Of a stretch of DNA of 64,000 bases, positions 42,675-52,161 are shown one piece after another. How positions within the stretch are numbered: position 1 is the stretch's first letter; the number at the start of each line of letters is the position of its first letter. The stretch is from Acidimicrobiales bacterium. GTDB taxonomy: Bacteria; Actinomycetota; Acidimicrobiia; Acidimicrobiales; Aldehydirespiratoraceae. Below the pieces are notes generated by a model, which did no database searches, was not told the origin of the DNA, and saw only the letters and a program-made list of their open reading frames with translations. Where the stretch lies: NCBI GenBank assembly GCA_029246685.1, contig JAQWMR010000016.1, forward strand, positions 774,877 to 838,876, read 5' to 3'. A program made the translations under genes and the position numbers.

Positions 42675-44348
42675 ATGGCCGTCGACCTCGCGTCCATCGC
42701 CCGAGAGACCAGCGACGAGTTGGCCGCGGCCTACCTCGAGGCGGGCTACTGGGACGATCAGACGCTCGGCGAACTGGTGCTCGATCGGGCGATGGCCTCC
42801 CCCGCTCTTCCGGTGCGGGTCTGGTCCGACGATCACCCGGCAGACCTGACACTCGGCGAGCTCGCGGACGACGCCCGCCGGTTCGCCGGCGGTCTCGACC
42901 GGCTCGGCATTCGACCGGGGGACGTCGTCGCGTACCAGCTGCCCAACTGGCGCGAGACCCTGACCGTCATGTTCGGCGGGATGCTGGCCGGCGTCGTTCT
43001 CGTCCCCATCGTGCACTTCTACGGGCCCCGCGAGGTCGACTTCATCCTTCGCCAGTCCGGCGCCCGGGCGCTCATCACCGTCGACCGATGGGGAGGCGTC
43101 GAACAGGCCGCCCAGGTCGCGGCGATTCGAGATGGACTTCCCGACCTCGAGTATGTCGTGGTCGTTCCGTCGGCGGAGCGCGGCGGCGACGGCGACATTC
43201 GCTTCGCCGACCTTCTCGACGGCGTCGAGCTGACTGCGCCTGCCGACGTCGATCCCGACCATCCGGCGATCATCGCCTACACCTCCGGCACGACCGCCGA
43301 TCCGAAGGGTGTCATGCACTCGCACCGCGGGATGATGGCGGAGCTCCGACAACAGGCCGGTGCCTCATTCGCCCGCTCCGAGCCGATGCTCAACGCGTCG
43401 CCACTGGCGCACATGGCGGGGATGCTCGGCGGCGCGCTGCAGCCGCTCTTCCGCCGCGAGGAGATCCACCAGCTCGATCGCTGGGACCCGGGCCGGGTAC
43501 TCGGCATCGTCGAGTCGGCCGGACTTCGCCCGGGCGGCGGTCCGCCGATCTACATCACGAGCCTGCTCGACCACCCGTCGTTCGGCGACGTCCACCGATC
43601 CCACATGACGGTCTTCGGGATGGGCGGCGCTCCCATCCCCGCGTCCGTCGCTGAGCGGGCCGAGGCGAACGGCATCCGGCCGTGGGCCGTATACGGATCA
43701 ACGGAGCATCCGTCGATCACCCAGGCCTCGCCGGACGATTCCGCATACGTGCGCACGCGCACGACCGGCAAGCCACGACCGGGTGTCGAGGTGCGGCTGG
43801 TCCAGGAGGACGGAAGCCAGGCCTCCCCGGGCGAGCCGGGAGAGATCCTGAGCCGCGGCCCCGACCTCTTCTGCGGCTACACCGACCCCGAGTTGACCGC
43901 CGCCGCGGTGGATGAACACGGCTGGTACCACACCGGCGACATCGGTGTGCTGGACGGCGACGGCAATCTGACCATCACCGACCGCCTCGGAGACCTCATC
44001 ATCCGCGGTGGCCGCAACGTGAGTGGCACGGAGATCGAGTCGCATCTGTTGGAGCACACGTCGATCGCCGAGACCGCGGTCGTCGCCGCCCCCGACGCTC
44101 GTCTCGGTGAAACCGCATGTGCGATCATCCGACTCCATCCCGGCGAAACGGCGCCGACTCTCCTCGAACTCCGAGACCATCTGCAATCCCGAGACGTTCC
44201 AAAGCAGAAGTGGCCGGAGTCGGTTCGGGTCGTCGACGAGTTCCCCCGTACTCCCAGCGGCAAGATCCGCAAGAATCAACTGCGAGCCGAGATTCGCAGC
44301 GCATCACCCACTCAGACTCCATCAACCACCCATGAGGGACAGACATGA
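42675..44348 (+). CDS. AMP-dependent acyl-CoA ligase
   Basis: A 557-residue ligase of the fatty-acid/aryl-CoA synthetase class. The nucleotide motif is AYTSGTTADPKGVMHSH; later blocks are YGSTEHPSI, YHTGDIGVLDGDGNLTI, the hinge DRLGDLIIRGGRNVS, and the catalytic Lys in RTPSGKIRKNQL. It is closest in pattern to cyclohexanecarboxylate or 2,3-dihydroxybenzoate type ligases, so a cyclic acid is possible. The ATG at 42675 follows the dehydrogenase gene by eight bases, and the stop overlaps the hydratase start. Confidence 0.88.
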   Translation: MAVDLASIARETSDELAAAYLEAGYWDDQTLGELVLDRAMASPALPVRVWSDDHPADLTLGELADDARRFAGGLDRLGIRPGDVVAYQLPNWRETLTVMFGGMLAGVVLVPIVHFYGPREVDFILRQSGARALITVDRWGGVEQAAQVAAIRDGLPDLEYVVVVPSAERGGDGDIRFADLLDGVELTAPADVDPDHPAIIAYTSGTTADPKGVMHSHRGMMAELRQQAGASFARSEPMLNASPLAHMAGMLGGALQPLFRREEIHQLDRWDPGRVLGIVESAGLRPGGGPPIYITSLLDHPSFGDVHRSHMTVFGMGGAPIPASVAERAEANGIRPWAVYGSTEHPSITQASPDDSAYVRTRTTGKPRPGVEVRLVQEDGSQASPGEPGEILSRGPDLFCGYTDPELTAAAVDEHGWYHTGDIGVLDGDGNLTITDRLGDLIIRGGRNVSGTEIESHLLEHTSIAETAVVAAPDARLGETACAIIRLHPGETAPTLLELRDHLQSRDVPKQKWPESVRVVDEFPRTPSGKIRKNQLRAEIRSASPTQTPSTTHEGQT

Positions 44349-45109
44349 CCGACGTACTGACGACCGAAACCGACGGACCCGTCCGCATCGTCCGCCTCAA
44401 CCGGCCCGACGCGCTCAACGCCGTCGACGAGGAACTCCACGAAGCGCTCACCTACATCTGGGCGGAGCTGGACTCTGATCCGAAGACTCGTGCCGTGGTC
44501 ATCACCGGCGAGGGCCGCGCCTTCACCGCCGGCGGCGACATGGGGCTTCTGCAGAAGATGGCGGATGACACGGTTTGCCGCGAGCGGGTGCTCGACGAGT
44601 CGCGCCGCATCATGCGCGACATGATCGGCTTCCGGCTCCCGCTGATCGCCGCGGTCAACGGACCGGCGGTCGGCCTCGGCTGCAGTCTCGCCATGCTGAG
44701 CGACATCGTGCACATGGAGGAGAGCGCCTACCTGGCCGACCCGCATGTGCCGGTCGGCCTCGTGGCCGGCGACGGCGGCGCCATCACCTGGCCGCTCGCC
44801 ATGAGCCTGCTCTCCGCCAAGGAGTACATCCTCACCGGCGACCGCATCCCGGCCGAGGAGGCCCACCGCCTCGGACTCGCGAACAAGGTCGTCCCCGACG
44901 GCACAAGCCTGGAGTCCGCGCTCGCCATGGCGCATCGGATGGCAAAGCTGCCCCCTCAGGCGGTGCAGGACACCAAGCGGGCGCTCAACCAGCACCTCGC
45001 CCGAGCCGCAACCGGCCTCGTGGAGTTCTGCGTCAGCGCGGAATACCGCTCGTTCGACACGCCGGAGCTACAGGCCAACCTCGAGAAGTTCGCCCAGAAG
45101 AAGTCCTGA
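44345..45109 (+). CDS. Enoyl-CoA hydratase/isomerase family protein
   Basis: This 254-residue crotonase-fold protein has the oxyanion-hole segments GEGRAFTAGGDMGLL and NGPAVGLGCSLAMLSDIV, and ADPHVPVGLVAGDGGAITWP where the catalytic acids of hydratases lie (Gly-Asp-Gly here). It should hydrate or isomerise a double bond in an enoyl-CoA. It is the last gene of the three-gene transcript that starts with the fused dehydrogenase. Its ATG overlaps the ligase stop by four bases. Confidence 0.9.
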   Translation: MTDVLTTETDGPVRIVRLNRPDALNAVDEELHEALTYIWAELDSDPKTRAVVITGEGRAFTAGGDMGLLQKMADDTVCRERVLDESRRIMRDMIGFRLPLIAAVNGPAVGLGCSLAMLSDIVHMEESAYLADPHVPVGLVAGDGGAITWPLAMSLLSAKEYILTGDRIPAEEAHRLGLANKVVPDGTSLESALAMAHRMAKLPPQAVQDTKRALNQHLARAATGLVEFCVSAEYRSFDTPELQANLEKFAQKKS

Positions 45110-45123
45110 TCAGGCAGTGTTGA

Positions 45124-45747
45124 TCAAATAGTGCCGGGGGCGCCCACGCCCTGCATGATCATTTCGCGGGCGTACTTGGCGGCGGCCTTCTCGTCGGAGA
45201 GATCGACGACCGTCGAAACCGGCAGCCAGATCAGGCTGAGCATCACGCGGCTGATCCAGTCCGCGGCCAACGCCACGTCGAGGTCTGGCCGAAGCTCGCC
45301 GCAGTCACGTGCCACTTCGAGCATGGGAATCGTGCGCTCGACCGAGATCGCCGACGTGCGGGCGAGGTCATCCGTCATCATCCGCTGGTACATGCCCACA
45401 GATCCGCTCTGGAGTTGGTCGACCAGACCACGGGAGAAGACCGCAGCGGTGCGGACCCGCGACTCGATCTTGTCGCCGAGGGTCATGTCGTCGGATATGC
45501 GGGCGTCGATGGCGTCCCAGTAGGAGGTGACGGTGTGATCCATCACCGCCTCCATCAGCTGATCGCGGTCGCCGAAGTAGCGGTAGAGCGTGCCCCGGGA
45601 GACGTCGGCCGCTTCGGCGATGTCGCCCATGCTCGTCTTGTTCTCTCCGAACTGGAGCAGCATGCGGTAGCCGGCATCGACGATCCGGGTCCGCATTTCG
45701 TCGACAGCGCCGGTGCTTGTGTTGGTCACAGTCGAGGTTTCTGCCAT
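45124..45747 (-). CDS. TetR-family transcriptional regulator, likely regulator of the island
   Basis: This 207-residue protein has an N-terminal TetR helix-turn-helix (about 17-63; SMGDIAEAADVSRGTLYRYF) and a helical ligand-binding domain with a WISRVMLSLIWLP segment, as in acyl-CoA-responsive regulators of the FadR or Kst type. It is divergent from the CoA-transferase gene across a 125-base region containing operator B, so self-control is likely. It is the only regulator gene in the island and the natural candidate for binding the five shared sites. A CoA-thioester effector is a guess. Confidence 0.88.
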   Translation of the reverse strand: MAETSTVTNTSTGAVDEMRTRIVDAGYRMLLQFGENKTSMGDIAEAADVSRGTLYRYFGDRDQLMEAVMDHTVTSYWDAIDARISDDMTLGDKIESRVRTAAVFSRGLVDQLQSGSVGMYQRMMTDDLARTSAISVERTIPMLEVARDCGELRPDLDVALAADWISRVMLSLIWLPVSTVVDLSDEKAAAKYAREMIMQGVGAPGTI

Positions 45748-45822
45748 TCATCGGAGGGTACAGCCCGTGCCCGTGGCGGAGCCGGGATGTCGGGCTCACT
45801 TGCCGGGCCCGCAGGTGAGACG

Positions 45823-45851
45823 ATAGAACGTCTCGTGCACTATTGTACAGT
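45823..45851. promoter_or_regulatory. Operator B, shared TetR-type site between tetR and the CoA-transferase gene
   Basis: Left half ATAGAAC (45823-45829), 15 bases, right half GTACAGT (45845-45851). GAGAC and GTCTC also flank the left half as a short inverted repeat (45817-45834). It lies 22 bases before the CoA-transferase ATG and upstream of tetR. Confidence 0.72.
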
Positions 45852-45872
45852 CACGTAGCCGGAGGGGGTTCG

Positions 45873-47102
45873 ATGCAGACCAGGCCGATGGAGGGCATTC
45901 GCGTCCTCGAAGTCGCCCAGTACACCTTCGTGCCGGCGGCCGGCGCGGTGCTCGCTGATTGGGGCGCTGACGTCATCAAGGTCGAGCATGCGAGGACCGG
46001 CGACGGCCAACGCGGGATCCGCCAACTCGGCGCGACGAAGATCCCCGAGACCTTCAACCCGCTGATGGAGCACGCCAACCGCGGCAAGCGGAGCATCGGT
46101 CTCGACGTGGAGAACGACGCCGGCCGCGAGGTCCTGCTCGAACTCGCCCGCGATTGCGACGTCTTCCTCACCAACTTCCTTCCCGATGCCCGCGAGCGCC
46201 TCGGTATCGACGTGGACGACATCCGTGCCGTCAATCCGTCGATCATCTATGTCCGAGGTTCCGCCTTCGGCAACGAGGGCCCCGACGCGGCACTCGGCGG
46301 ATACGACTTCACGGCGTTCTGGTGCCGCGGCGGCGGTGCGACCACCTGTACGCCCTCCGATCTCGACGCGATCGTCGGCCAGCCCGGAGCGGCCTACGGC
46401 GACAGCATCGGCGGCATGTCGATCGCAGGAGGAGTCGCCGCGGCGCTCCTCCAGCGGGAGCGGACGGGCGAGGCCACGGAAGTCGACGTCTCACTGCTCG
46501 GAGTCGGTATGTGGGCCAACGGCGTTGCCACCGACATCGCACTCATGTCCGGCGATCCGTGGCCCGTCTCGGCCACCCACGAACTCATGGAGGCGACGCC
46601 AAATCCGTTAGCCGGCATCTTCAAGACCAGCGACGGCCGCCGACTGACCCTCTTCATGCTCCAGCCAGGCAAGTACTGGGAGGAAGCGTGCCGGCACCTG
46701 GGCCTCGACCACCTCATCGCCGACGAACGCTTCGACAGCGTCGAGAAGCTGATGGCCAACGCCAAGGAGGCGCGAGCGATCATTCGTGAGGAGATCGCGA
46801 CGCAGCCCCTCGCTCACTGGGTCGACCGTCTCGAAGGACTCGACGGTCAGTGGGCGATCGTGCAGGACACGGTCCAACTCGCCGCGGATCCCCAAGCGCG
46901 GCCGAACGGCTACATCGTTCCCATCGTCGACTCGGCGGGCGAGGATCGCGAGCTCGTCGCCAGCCCGGTGCGTTTCGGCCGCGAGGCCGCCGAGCTCACC
47001 CGCGCACCCGAGTTCGCCGAACACACCGAACTGCTCCTGCTCGAGGCCGGCCTCGACTGGGACCGCATCACCGAACTCAAGGCCGCCGGCGCCATCACCT
47101 GA
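45873..47102 (+). CDS. Family III CoA-transferase (CaiB/BaiF)
   Basis: This 409-residue enzyme of the formyl-CoA transferase class moves CoA between organic acids. The N-terminal blocks are [31 protein letters not shown] and [10 protein letters not shown], followed by [18 protein letters not shown] and [13 protein letters not shown], where the catalytic Asp of the family lies. The full two-domain length is present. GGAGGGGG before the ATG at 45873 sets the start. It heads a four-gene transcript including the SnoaL, ligase and P450 genes. Confidence 0.92.
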   Translation: MQTRPMEGIRVLEVAQYTFVPAAGAVLADWGADVIKVEHARTGDGQRGIRQLGATKIPETFNPLMEHANRGKRSIGLDVENDAGREVLLELARDCDVFLTNFLPDARERLGIDVDDIRAVNPSIIYVRGSAFGNEGPDAALGGYDFTAFWCRGGGATTCTPSDLDAIVGQPGAAYGDSIGGMSIAGGVAAALLQRERTGEATEVDVSLLGVGMWANGVATDIALMSGDPWPVSATHELMEATPNPLAGIFKTSDGRRLTLFMLQPGKYWEEACRHLGLDHLIADERFDSVEKLMANAKEARAIIREEIATQPLAHWVDRLEGLDGQWAIVQDTVQLAADPQARPNGYIVPIVDSAGEDRELVASPVRFGREAAELTRAPEFAEHTELLLLEAGLDWDRITELKAAGAIT

Positions 47103-47111
47103 AGGAGACAC

Positions 47112-47507
47112 ATGTCTGAACAAGCAGGGTCTGAGACATCCGATCACGAGAAGATCCGGCGACTGCTCGCCGAATACTGCCTCGCCTGTGACGAGTGCCG
47201 TTTCGACGACTTCGCCTCTCTCTTCGGCGAGGACGGCGTGATGCGCGCCTTCCGCCGCGACTGGGTGGGCCACGACACGCTCGTGGGCTTCATCAGCAAC
47301 GCGCCCGAGGGAATCCACATCAACAGCGCGGTGCGCATCGACCTCGACGGCGACAGCGCCGAGGTGCTCTCGAACTTCGCCTTCTTCACGTTGGAGAACG
47401 AGCTCGGCAGCATCGGCACGTATGCGGACACCGTCGTGCGTGACGGCGACGGCTGGCGGTTCGCCCGTCGCGAGATCCGCATGGCGAAGCCCAGCAACGC
47501 GAGCTGA
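47112..47507 (+). CDS. SnoaL-like (NTF2-fold) protein
   Basis: This 131-residue protein has the small cone-shaped fold shared by SnoaL cyclases, ketosteroid isomerases and ring-hydroxylating dioxygenase beta subunits. Typical features are the helix HEKIRRLLAEYCLACDECRFDDF, FGEDGVM, and a late Trp-Arg strand WRFARREIRMAKP. It could be an isomerase or hydratase on a ring intermediate. It starts nine bases after the CoA-transferase and its stop overlaps the ligase ATG. Confidence 0.78.
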   Translation: MSEQAGSETSDHEKIRRLLAEYCLACDECRFDDFASLFGEDGVMRAFRRDWVGHDTLVGFISNAPEGIHINSAVRIDLDGDSAEVLSNFAFFTLENELGSIGTYADTVVRDGDGWRFARREIRMAKPSNAS

Positions 47508-49096
47508 TGGTCGCGCCCACCCTTCCCGAGCTTGTCGCCGATGCCGCTGTTCGTTACGCGGATCGCACGGCGATGGAGGAACGCGGCGCAGCGTGGACAT
47601 TCGCCGAACTCGCCGCAGGGATCCGGTCGTCGGCCGCGGCCTTCGTCGCCGCCGGGATCGGCCACGGTGATCGCGTCGCCGTCTGGGCCCCGAACTCGGC
47701 CACCTGGGTGTTCGCTGCGGCCGGCGCGCAGTCGATCGGGGCGACCCTCGTACCGCTGAACACTCGGTTCAAGGGGGTGGAGGCCAGTGACATCCTGCGC
47801 CGGACCGACGCCCGGGTCCTCGTCACCGTCCAAGGATTCCTGGACACGGACTACATCGGCCTCCTCGCTGATGAGGACCTCCCCAGCCTCGAGCACATCC
47901 TCCTGCTCGCCGGCTCGGACCCGCGGGCCACCGCCTGGGACGACTTCGTGGCCGCCGGCGCCGCAGCCGACGACCAGGAGGTCGCCGCACGGATCGCCGC
48001 CGTCGGCCCCGACGATCTCGCCGACATCATGTTCACCTCGGGCACGACCGGCCGGCCCAAGGGCGTGATGATCTCCCACGGCCAGAACGCCTTCGGCTAC
48101 GAGCGCTGGACGGCGGCCGTCGGGCTCCAGGTGGGCGATCGCTACCTGATCGTCAATCCGTTCTTCCACGCGTTCGGCTACAAGGCGGGGTGGATGTCGT
48201 GCATCATGCGCGGCTGCACGATCCTGCCCGAACCCGTCTTCGACGTGGATCGTGTGCTCGCTCGCGTGGGCGCGGAGAACGTGACCGTCCTCCCGGGACC
48301 ACCCACGCTGTACGAGTCGATTCTCATGCACCCCGACCGAGGGGACCACGACCTCTCGTCGTTGCGTCTCGCCATGACCGGTGCGGCCACGATCGCTCCG
48401 GAACTCATCCGGCGTGTGCGCGACGAGATCGGCTTCGAGACGATCGTGACCGGCTACGGCTTGACCGAGACGGCCGGCCTGGCGACCCAGAACCGGGCGG
48501 GGACCGACCCGGAGACCGTCGCCCTCACGTCGGGTCCACCGCTGCCGGACGTGGAGGTGCGAGCGGTGGACGACGCCGGACGCGAGCTCCCCGCCGGCGA
48601 GGCCGGAGAGATCGTTGTCCGGGGGCCGAACGTCATGCGGGGCTATCTCGACGACGCTGAGGCCACCGCCGAGACCATCGACGCCGACGGCTGGCTCCAC
48701 ACCGGCGATGTCGGCTTCTTCGACGCCGACGGCAACATCCACATCACGGATCGCCTGAAGGACATGTTCATCATGGGTGGGTTCAACTGCTACCCCGCCG
48801 AGATCGAGCAGCTCATGTTCGAGATGCCCGAGATCGGCCAGGTCGCCGTCGTCGGTGTTCCCGACGAGCGGATGGGAGAGGTCGGCCACGCGTACGTCGT
48901 GGCGGTCCCCGGATCCGATCCGACCCCGGAGACGATCATCGCGTGGTGCCGGGAGGCGATGGCCAACTACAAGGTGCCCCGCACCGTCGAGATCGTGGAC
49001 GAACTCCCTACGACCGCATCAGGGAAGGTGCAACGGTTCGCGCTCCGCGAGCGTGCAGCCGCTGCGCGAGCGAGGGACACGCGGAGCACGACATGA
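47507..49096 (+). CDS. Acyl-CoA ligase, FadD3-like
   Basis: A 529-residue AMP-dependent ligase with MFTSGTTGRPKGVMISHGQN, FFHAFGYKAGW, YGLTETAGLATQN, LHTGDVGFFDADGNIHI, DRLKDMFIMGGFNCYPAEIE and the catalytic Lys in TTASGKVQRFALRE. The FKGVEASDILRRTDARVL segment is like FadD3, the ligase for the hexahydroindanone propionate made in steroid ring breakdown. FadD3 function is inferred by resemblance only. It overlaps both neighbours by one to four bases, so the four genes are tightly coupled. Confidence 0.88.
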   Translation: MVAPTLPELVADAAVRYADRTAMEERGAAWTFAELAAGIRSSAAAFVAAGIGHGDRVAVWAPNSATWVFAAAGAQSIGATLVPLNTRFKGVEASDILRRTDARVLVTVQGFLDTDYIGLLADEDLPSLEHILLLAGSDPRATAWDDFVAAGAAADDQEVAARIAAVGPDDLADIMFTSGTTGRPKGVMISHGQNAFGYERWTAAVGLQVGDRYLIVNPFFHAFGYKAGWMSCIMRGCTILPEPVFDVDRVLARVGAENVTVLPGPPTLYESILMHPDRGDHDLSSLRLAMTGAATIAPELIRRVRDEIGFETIVTGYGLTETAGLATQNRAGTDPETVALTSGPPLPDVEVRAVDDAGRELPAGEAGEIVVRGPNVMRGYLDDAEATAETIDADGWLHTGDVGFFDADGNIHITDRLKDMFIMGGFNCYPAEIEQLMFEMPEIGQVAVVGVPDERMGEVGHAYVVAVPGSDPTPETIIAWCREAMANYKVPRTVEIVDELPTTASGKVQRFALRERAAAARARDTRSTT

Positions 49097-50334
49097 CGAA
49101 GGGAGCGCACGTGCCACATTCCAGAACTGACACCGACATCTTCACCGCGTCCGCCGGCTACGCCGACCCGAAGCGCTGGCACGAGGAGGTCACGTCGCTG
49201 CGCCAGGAGGCGCCCGTCGTCGAGATCACGGGCACAGGAATCGATCGGCTCTGGGCCGTCCTGCGGGCCGAGGAGCTTCTCGAAGTGGAGCGCCAGTCCG
49301 AGCTGTTCATCAGCGGTGAGGGCTGCAATACGGCGCAGGCGCTGGCGATGTCGTCACCAGGCTACGCGGGCGCCCCGATGAAGACGCTCGTCGAGATGGA
49401 CGGCGCCGAGCACCAGGGCCACCGACTCGTGGTCAACAAGTGGTTCCTGCCGGGGAGCATCCGCCGTCTCGACGATGCGATCACGGCGCGGGCGCAGGAG
49501 GCGATCTCGATCATGGAGTCGCACGGTGGCGAGTGCGACTTCGCTCAGGACGTCGCCTTGCACTACCCGCTCAAGGTGATCATGACGCTCTTCGGCGTCC
49601 CCGACGAGGACGTCGGCCTCATGCTCGGCCTCACCCAGGCACTCATGGAGGCACAGGAGCCCGAGGCGGGCCCGCAGGCCCAGGCAGCGATGCTCGAGTT
49701 CTTCACGTACTTCAACGACCTCGCGGCGCAGCGTCGGGCGAAGCCCACCGACGACCTCGCTAGCCTGATCGCGAATGCCGAGATCGACGGCGAACCCGTC
49801 GGTGACCTCGGCGTGTTCGGGCTCTACCTCGTCGTCGCCACCGCAGGACACGACACGACGAGCGGCGCGGTCGCCGGGGGGCTCGAAGCGTTGATCGACC
49901 ATCCGGACGAGCTGGACAAGCTCCGCGCCGATCCGGGCCTGATCGAGGGCGCGACGGAGGAGATCATCCGCTGGGTCAGCCCCGTGAAGCACTTCATGCG
50001 GACCGCGACCGCGGACTACACGCTGGCGGGGGCGGAGGTCAGCGCCGGTGACAGGCTCCTCCTCTCCTACCCGTCGGCCAATCGCGACGAGACGTACTTC
50101 GAGGATCCGCTCCGGTTCGACGTCACCCGTGCGGATGCAGATCGGCAGGTCGCCTTCGGCTTCGGTCGACACTTCTGCCTCGGCGCGCACCTCGCCCGGA
50201 TGGAGGTCACCCGGTTCTACGAACTGCTCGTGCCCCGGCTCGCGCACGTCGAGGCGACGGGACCTTGCGTCCATCTCGCCTCGCCGATGGTGAGCGGCCC
50301 CGCGCACCAACCGATCCGCTACACGTTGACGTAG
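49093..50334 (+). CDS. Cytochrome P450
   Basis: A soluble 413-residue P450 monooxygenase. The heme loop is FGFGRHFCLGAHLARMEV with Cys362, the I-helix motif is the standard AGHDTTS (251-257), and the ExxR pair is Glu290/Arg293. EMDGAEHQGHRLVVNKWFLP is the C-helix region. Compared with the P450 at 39136 it has the canonical Asp-Thr pair. Its sequence type is like CYP125/CYP142-class sterol oxidases only in general motifs. The start is ATG at 49093, overlapping the ligase stop; GTG 49111 is possible. Confidence 0.93.
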   Translation: MTKGAHVPHSRTDTDIFTASAGYADPKRWHEEVTSLRQEAPVVEITGTGIDRLWAVLRAEELLEVERQSELFISGEGCNTAQALAMSSPGYAGAPMKTLVEMDGAEHQGHRLVVNKWFLPGSIRRLDDAITARAQEAISIMESHGGECDFAQDVALHYPLKVIMTLFGVPDEDVGLMLGLTQALMEAQEPEAGPQAQAAMLEFFTYFNDLAAQRRAKPTDDLASLIANAEIDGEPVGDLGVFGLYLVVATAGHDTTSGAVAGGLEALIDHPDELDKLRADPGLIEGATEEIIRWVSPVKHFMRTATADYTLAGAEVSAGDRLLLSYPSANRDETYFEDPLRFDVTRADADRQVAFGFGRHFCLGAHLARMEVTRFYELLVPRLAHVEATGPCVHLASPMVSGPAHQPIRYTLT

Positions 50335-50342
50335 GTGCCCGA

Positions 50343-51122
50343 TCAGGCGTTGATGACGACGCCGCCGTCGACCTGCAGGATGTTGCCGGTCACCCACCGC
50401 GCACCGGGCGAGGCGAGATAGATCGCCGCTGCCCCGGCGTCGTCCGGCTCGCCGATACGGCCGAGCGCGGTCATGGCCGGCAACTCGTCGCCCATGTTCT
50501 CGATCGTCGCCCGCATCATTCTCGAGGGGAACGGGCCCGGAGCGATCGCGTTCACAGTGATGTGTTCGGGACCGAGCTTCTTCGCCAGGTGACGGGTCAG
50601 CTGGTGTACCGCCGCCTTGCTCGCGCCATAGGAGTAGCCCTCGAGATCAGGCGGGCGAATGCCATCGACCGAACCGATGTTGATCACCCGTGACGGATCC
50701 TCCGCCGTTCCCGCGTTGCGCAGCGCCGGCGCGAGGGCCTGCGTGAGATTGAAGACGCCGCGCACGTTGAGGTCGAGAACGCGACTCCACGCCGAGTCGG
50801 GAAACTCGTCGAACGGGGCGCCCCATGTCGCGCCCGCGTTGTTGACGAGGATGTCGAGCGAGTCCGCGCGCTCGGCATACGTGGCGGCCACATGGGCACA
50901 GCCTTCCTGGGTGGACAGGTCCGCCGCGATCGCCCTGATGGACCCGCCGGTGGACAGCTCCGCGACGACCTCGTCGAGCGACTCCTGCTTGCGGGAGACG
51001 ATGGTGACGTCGGCGCCGGCCCGAACGTACGCCTCGGCGATCATGCGGCCAATGCCGACAGAGCCGCCTGTGACGATCGCCGACTTCCCCTCGATGGAGA
51101 ACAACCGCTGGACTTCATTCAT
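50343..51122 (-). CDS. Short-chain dehydrogenase/reductase
   Basis: A 259-residue classical SDR with TGGSVGIG (18-25), ILVNNAGATWG, the catalytic Ser in NIGSVDG, and Tyr165-x3-Lys169 in YSYGASKAA. The C-terminus ends GRIGEPDDAGAAAIYLAS and GNILQVDGG, the usual family finish. It oxidises or reduces an alcohol or ketone, perhaps 3-hydroxyacyl-CoA. It is transcribed leftward from operator C and converges on the P450 gene with an eight-base gap and no terminator. Confidence 0.9.
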   Translation of the reverse strand: MNEVQRLFSIEGKSAIVTGGSVGIGRMIAEAYVRAGADVTIVSRKQESLDEVVAELSTGGSIRAIAADLSTQEGCAHVAATYAERADSLDILVNNAGATWGAPFDEFPDSAWSRVLDLNVRGVFNLTQALAPALRNAGTAEDPSRVINIGSVDGIRPPDLEGYSYGASKAAVHQLTRHLAKKLGPEHITVNAIAPGPFPSRMMRATIENMGDELPAMTALGRIGEPDDAGAAAIYLASPGARWVTGNILQVDGGVVINA

Positions 51123-51165
51123 GATCTCGATCCTTCACTCACTTGCCGTAGGTCACAACAGAACA

Positions 51166-51194
51166 ATTGAACAGTAGTCGCCCGATTGTGTAGT
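51166..51194. promoter_or_regulatory. Operator C, shared TetR-type site
   Basis: Left half ATTGAAC (51166-51172), 15 bases, right half GTGTAGT (51188-51194). It lies between the leftward SDR and the rightward Rieske gene. It overlaps both promoter boxes of the Rieske gene, so a bound repressor would block it. Confidence 0.7.
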
Positions 51195-51196
51195 GT
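51167..51196 (+). promoter_or_regulatory. Leaderless promoter of the Rieske oxygenase gene
   Basis: TTGAAC (51167-51172) and TAGTGT (51191-51196) are spaced by 18 bases. The ATG at 51204 is seven bases beyond the -10 box and has no ribosome binding site, so transcription probably starts at the start codon, as is common in actinobacteria. Confidence 0.6.
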
Positions 51197-51203
51197 CGCC
51201 TCC

Positions 51204-52142
51204 ATGGCCTCGACCTTCCCGCACCCGCTGCCGGTCGGCTGGTTCGCGCTCGCGTACTCGGACGAACTGAAGACGGATGAGGTCCAGACGGTCACGGCGC
51301 TCAACAGCGAGTTGGTGCTGTTTCGCGACGCCGACGGCGCACCTCGCGTGCTCGATGCCTACTGCGCCCATCTCGGTGCACACCTCGGCGTCGGCGGCGA
51401 GGTCGACGAGGGCTGCATCACCTGCCCGTTCCACGCGTGGAAGTACGACGGCACCGGCCAGTGCGTCGAGGTGCCCTACGGGCACACACCGCCGAATGCG
51501 GCCGTGCCGTCATGGCCCACCTGCGAACGCAACGGTTTGATCATGGCCTGGCACGACCCCGACGGCGGCGCCCCCACCTGGGACGTCCCCGAGATACCCG
51601 AGGCGACGAGCCCCGAGTGGTCCGACCCCCAGCGCTTCGAGTGGACGGTGCGAACGCATCCGCAGGAGATCGCGGAAAACGTCGCCGACAGCGCCCACTT
51701 CCGCTACGTCCACGGCACGAAGAACGTTCCCAGCACCGAGGCGGTCTTCGAGGGCCCCTTCCGCCACAGTCGAAACCCGGTCAACCTCGACACGCCCAAG
51801 GGACCGGTTGACGGCGAAGTCGTCTCGAGCGCGTTCGGCCTCGGGCTCGTCACCGTTCGGTACAAGGGCATCTGCGAGACGCTCCAGGTCGGGTCGGTCA
51901 CGCCGATCGACGACGAGACCGTGGTGATCCGCAAGTCGTTCACCCAGGAGCGCGTCGACGGCAAGAACCCCGAGGGCGGTGTCGCCGCCGCCATCCTGCG
52001 CAACGTCGTGAGCCAGCTCGAGCAGGACATCCCGATCTGGGAAGCGAAGATCTACCGCGACAAGCCCATGCTCACGTCCGGCGACGGCCCGATCATGCCG
52101 TACCGCCGCTGGGCCCGGCAGTTCTATCCCGGCGACGACTGA
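51204..52142 (+). CDS. Rieske [2Fe-2S] ring-hydroxylating oxygenase, KshA-like
   Basis: This 312-residue protein is the terminal oxygenase of a Rieske non-heme iron system. The Rieske cluster ligands are Cys54-x-His56 and Cys74-x2-His77 (CAHLGAHLG and CPFHAW). The mononuclear iron site follows in NVADSAHFRYVHG, with His165, His170 and a bridging Asp162. The order and length fit the KshA (3-ketosteroid 9alpha-hydroxylase) group. A reductase gene is not in the window. ATG 51204 is chosen because of the promoter spacing. Confidence 0.9.
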   Translation: MASTFPHPLPVGWFALAYSDELKTDEVQTVTALNSELVLFRDADGAPRVLDAYCAHLGAHLGVGGEVDEGCITCPFHAWKYDGTGQCVEVPYGHTPPNAAVPSWPTCERNGLIMAWHDPDGGAPTWDVPEIPEATSPEWSDPQRFEWTVRTHPQEIAENVADSAHFRYVHGTKNVPSTEAVFEGPFRHSRNPVNLDTPKGPVDGEVVSSAFGLGLVTVRYKGICETLQVGSVTPIDDETVVIRKSFTQERVDGKNPEGGVAAAILRNVVSQLEQDIPIWEAKIYRDKPMLTSGDGPIMPYRRWARQFYPGDD

Positions 52143-52161
52143 CGCAGATATGGAGACAGAC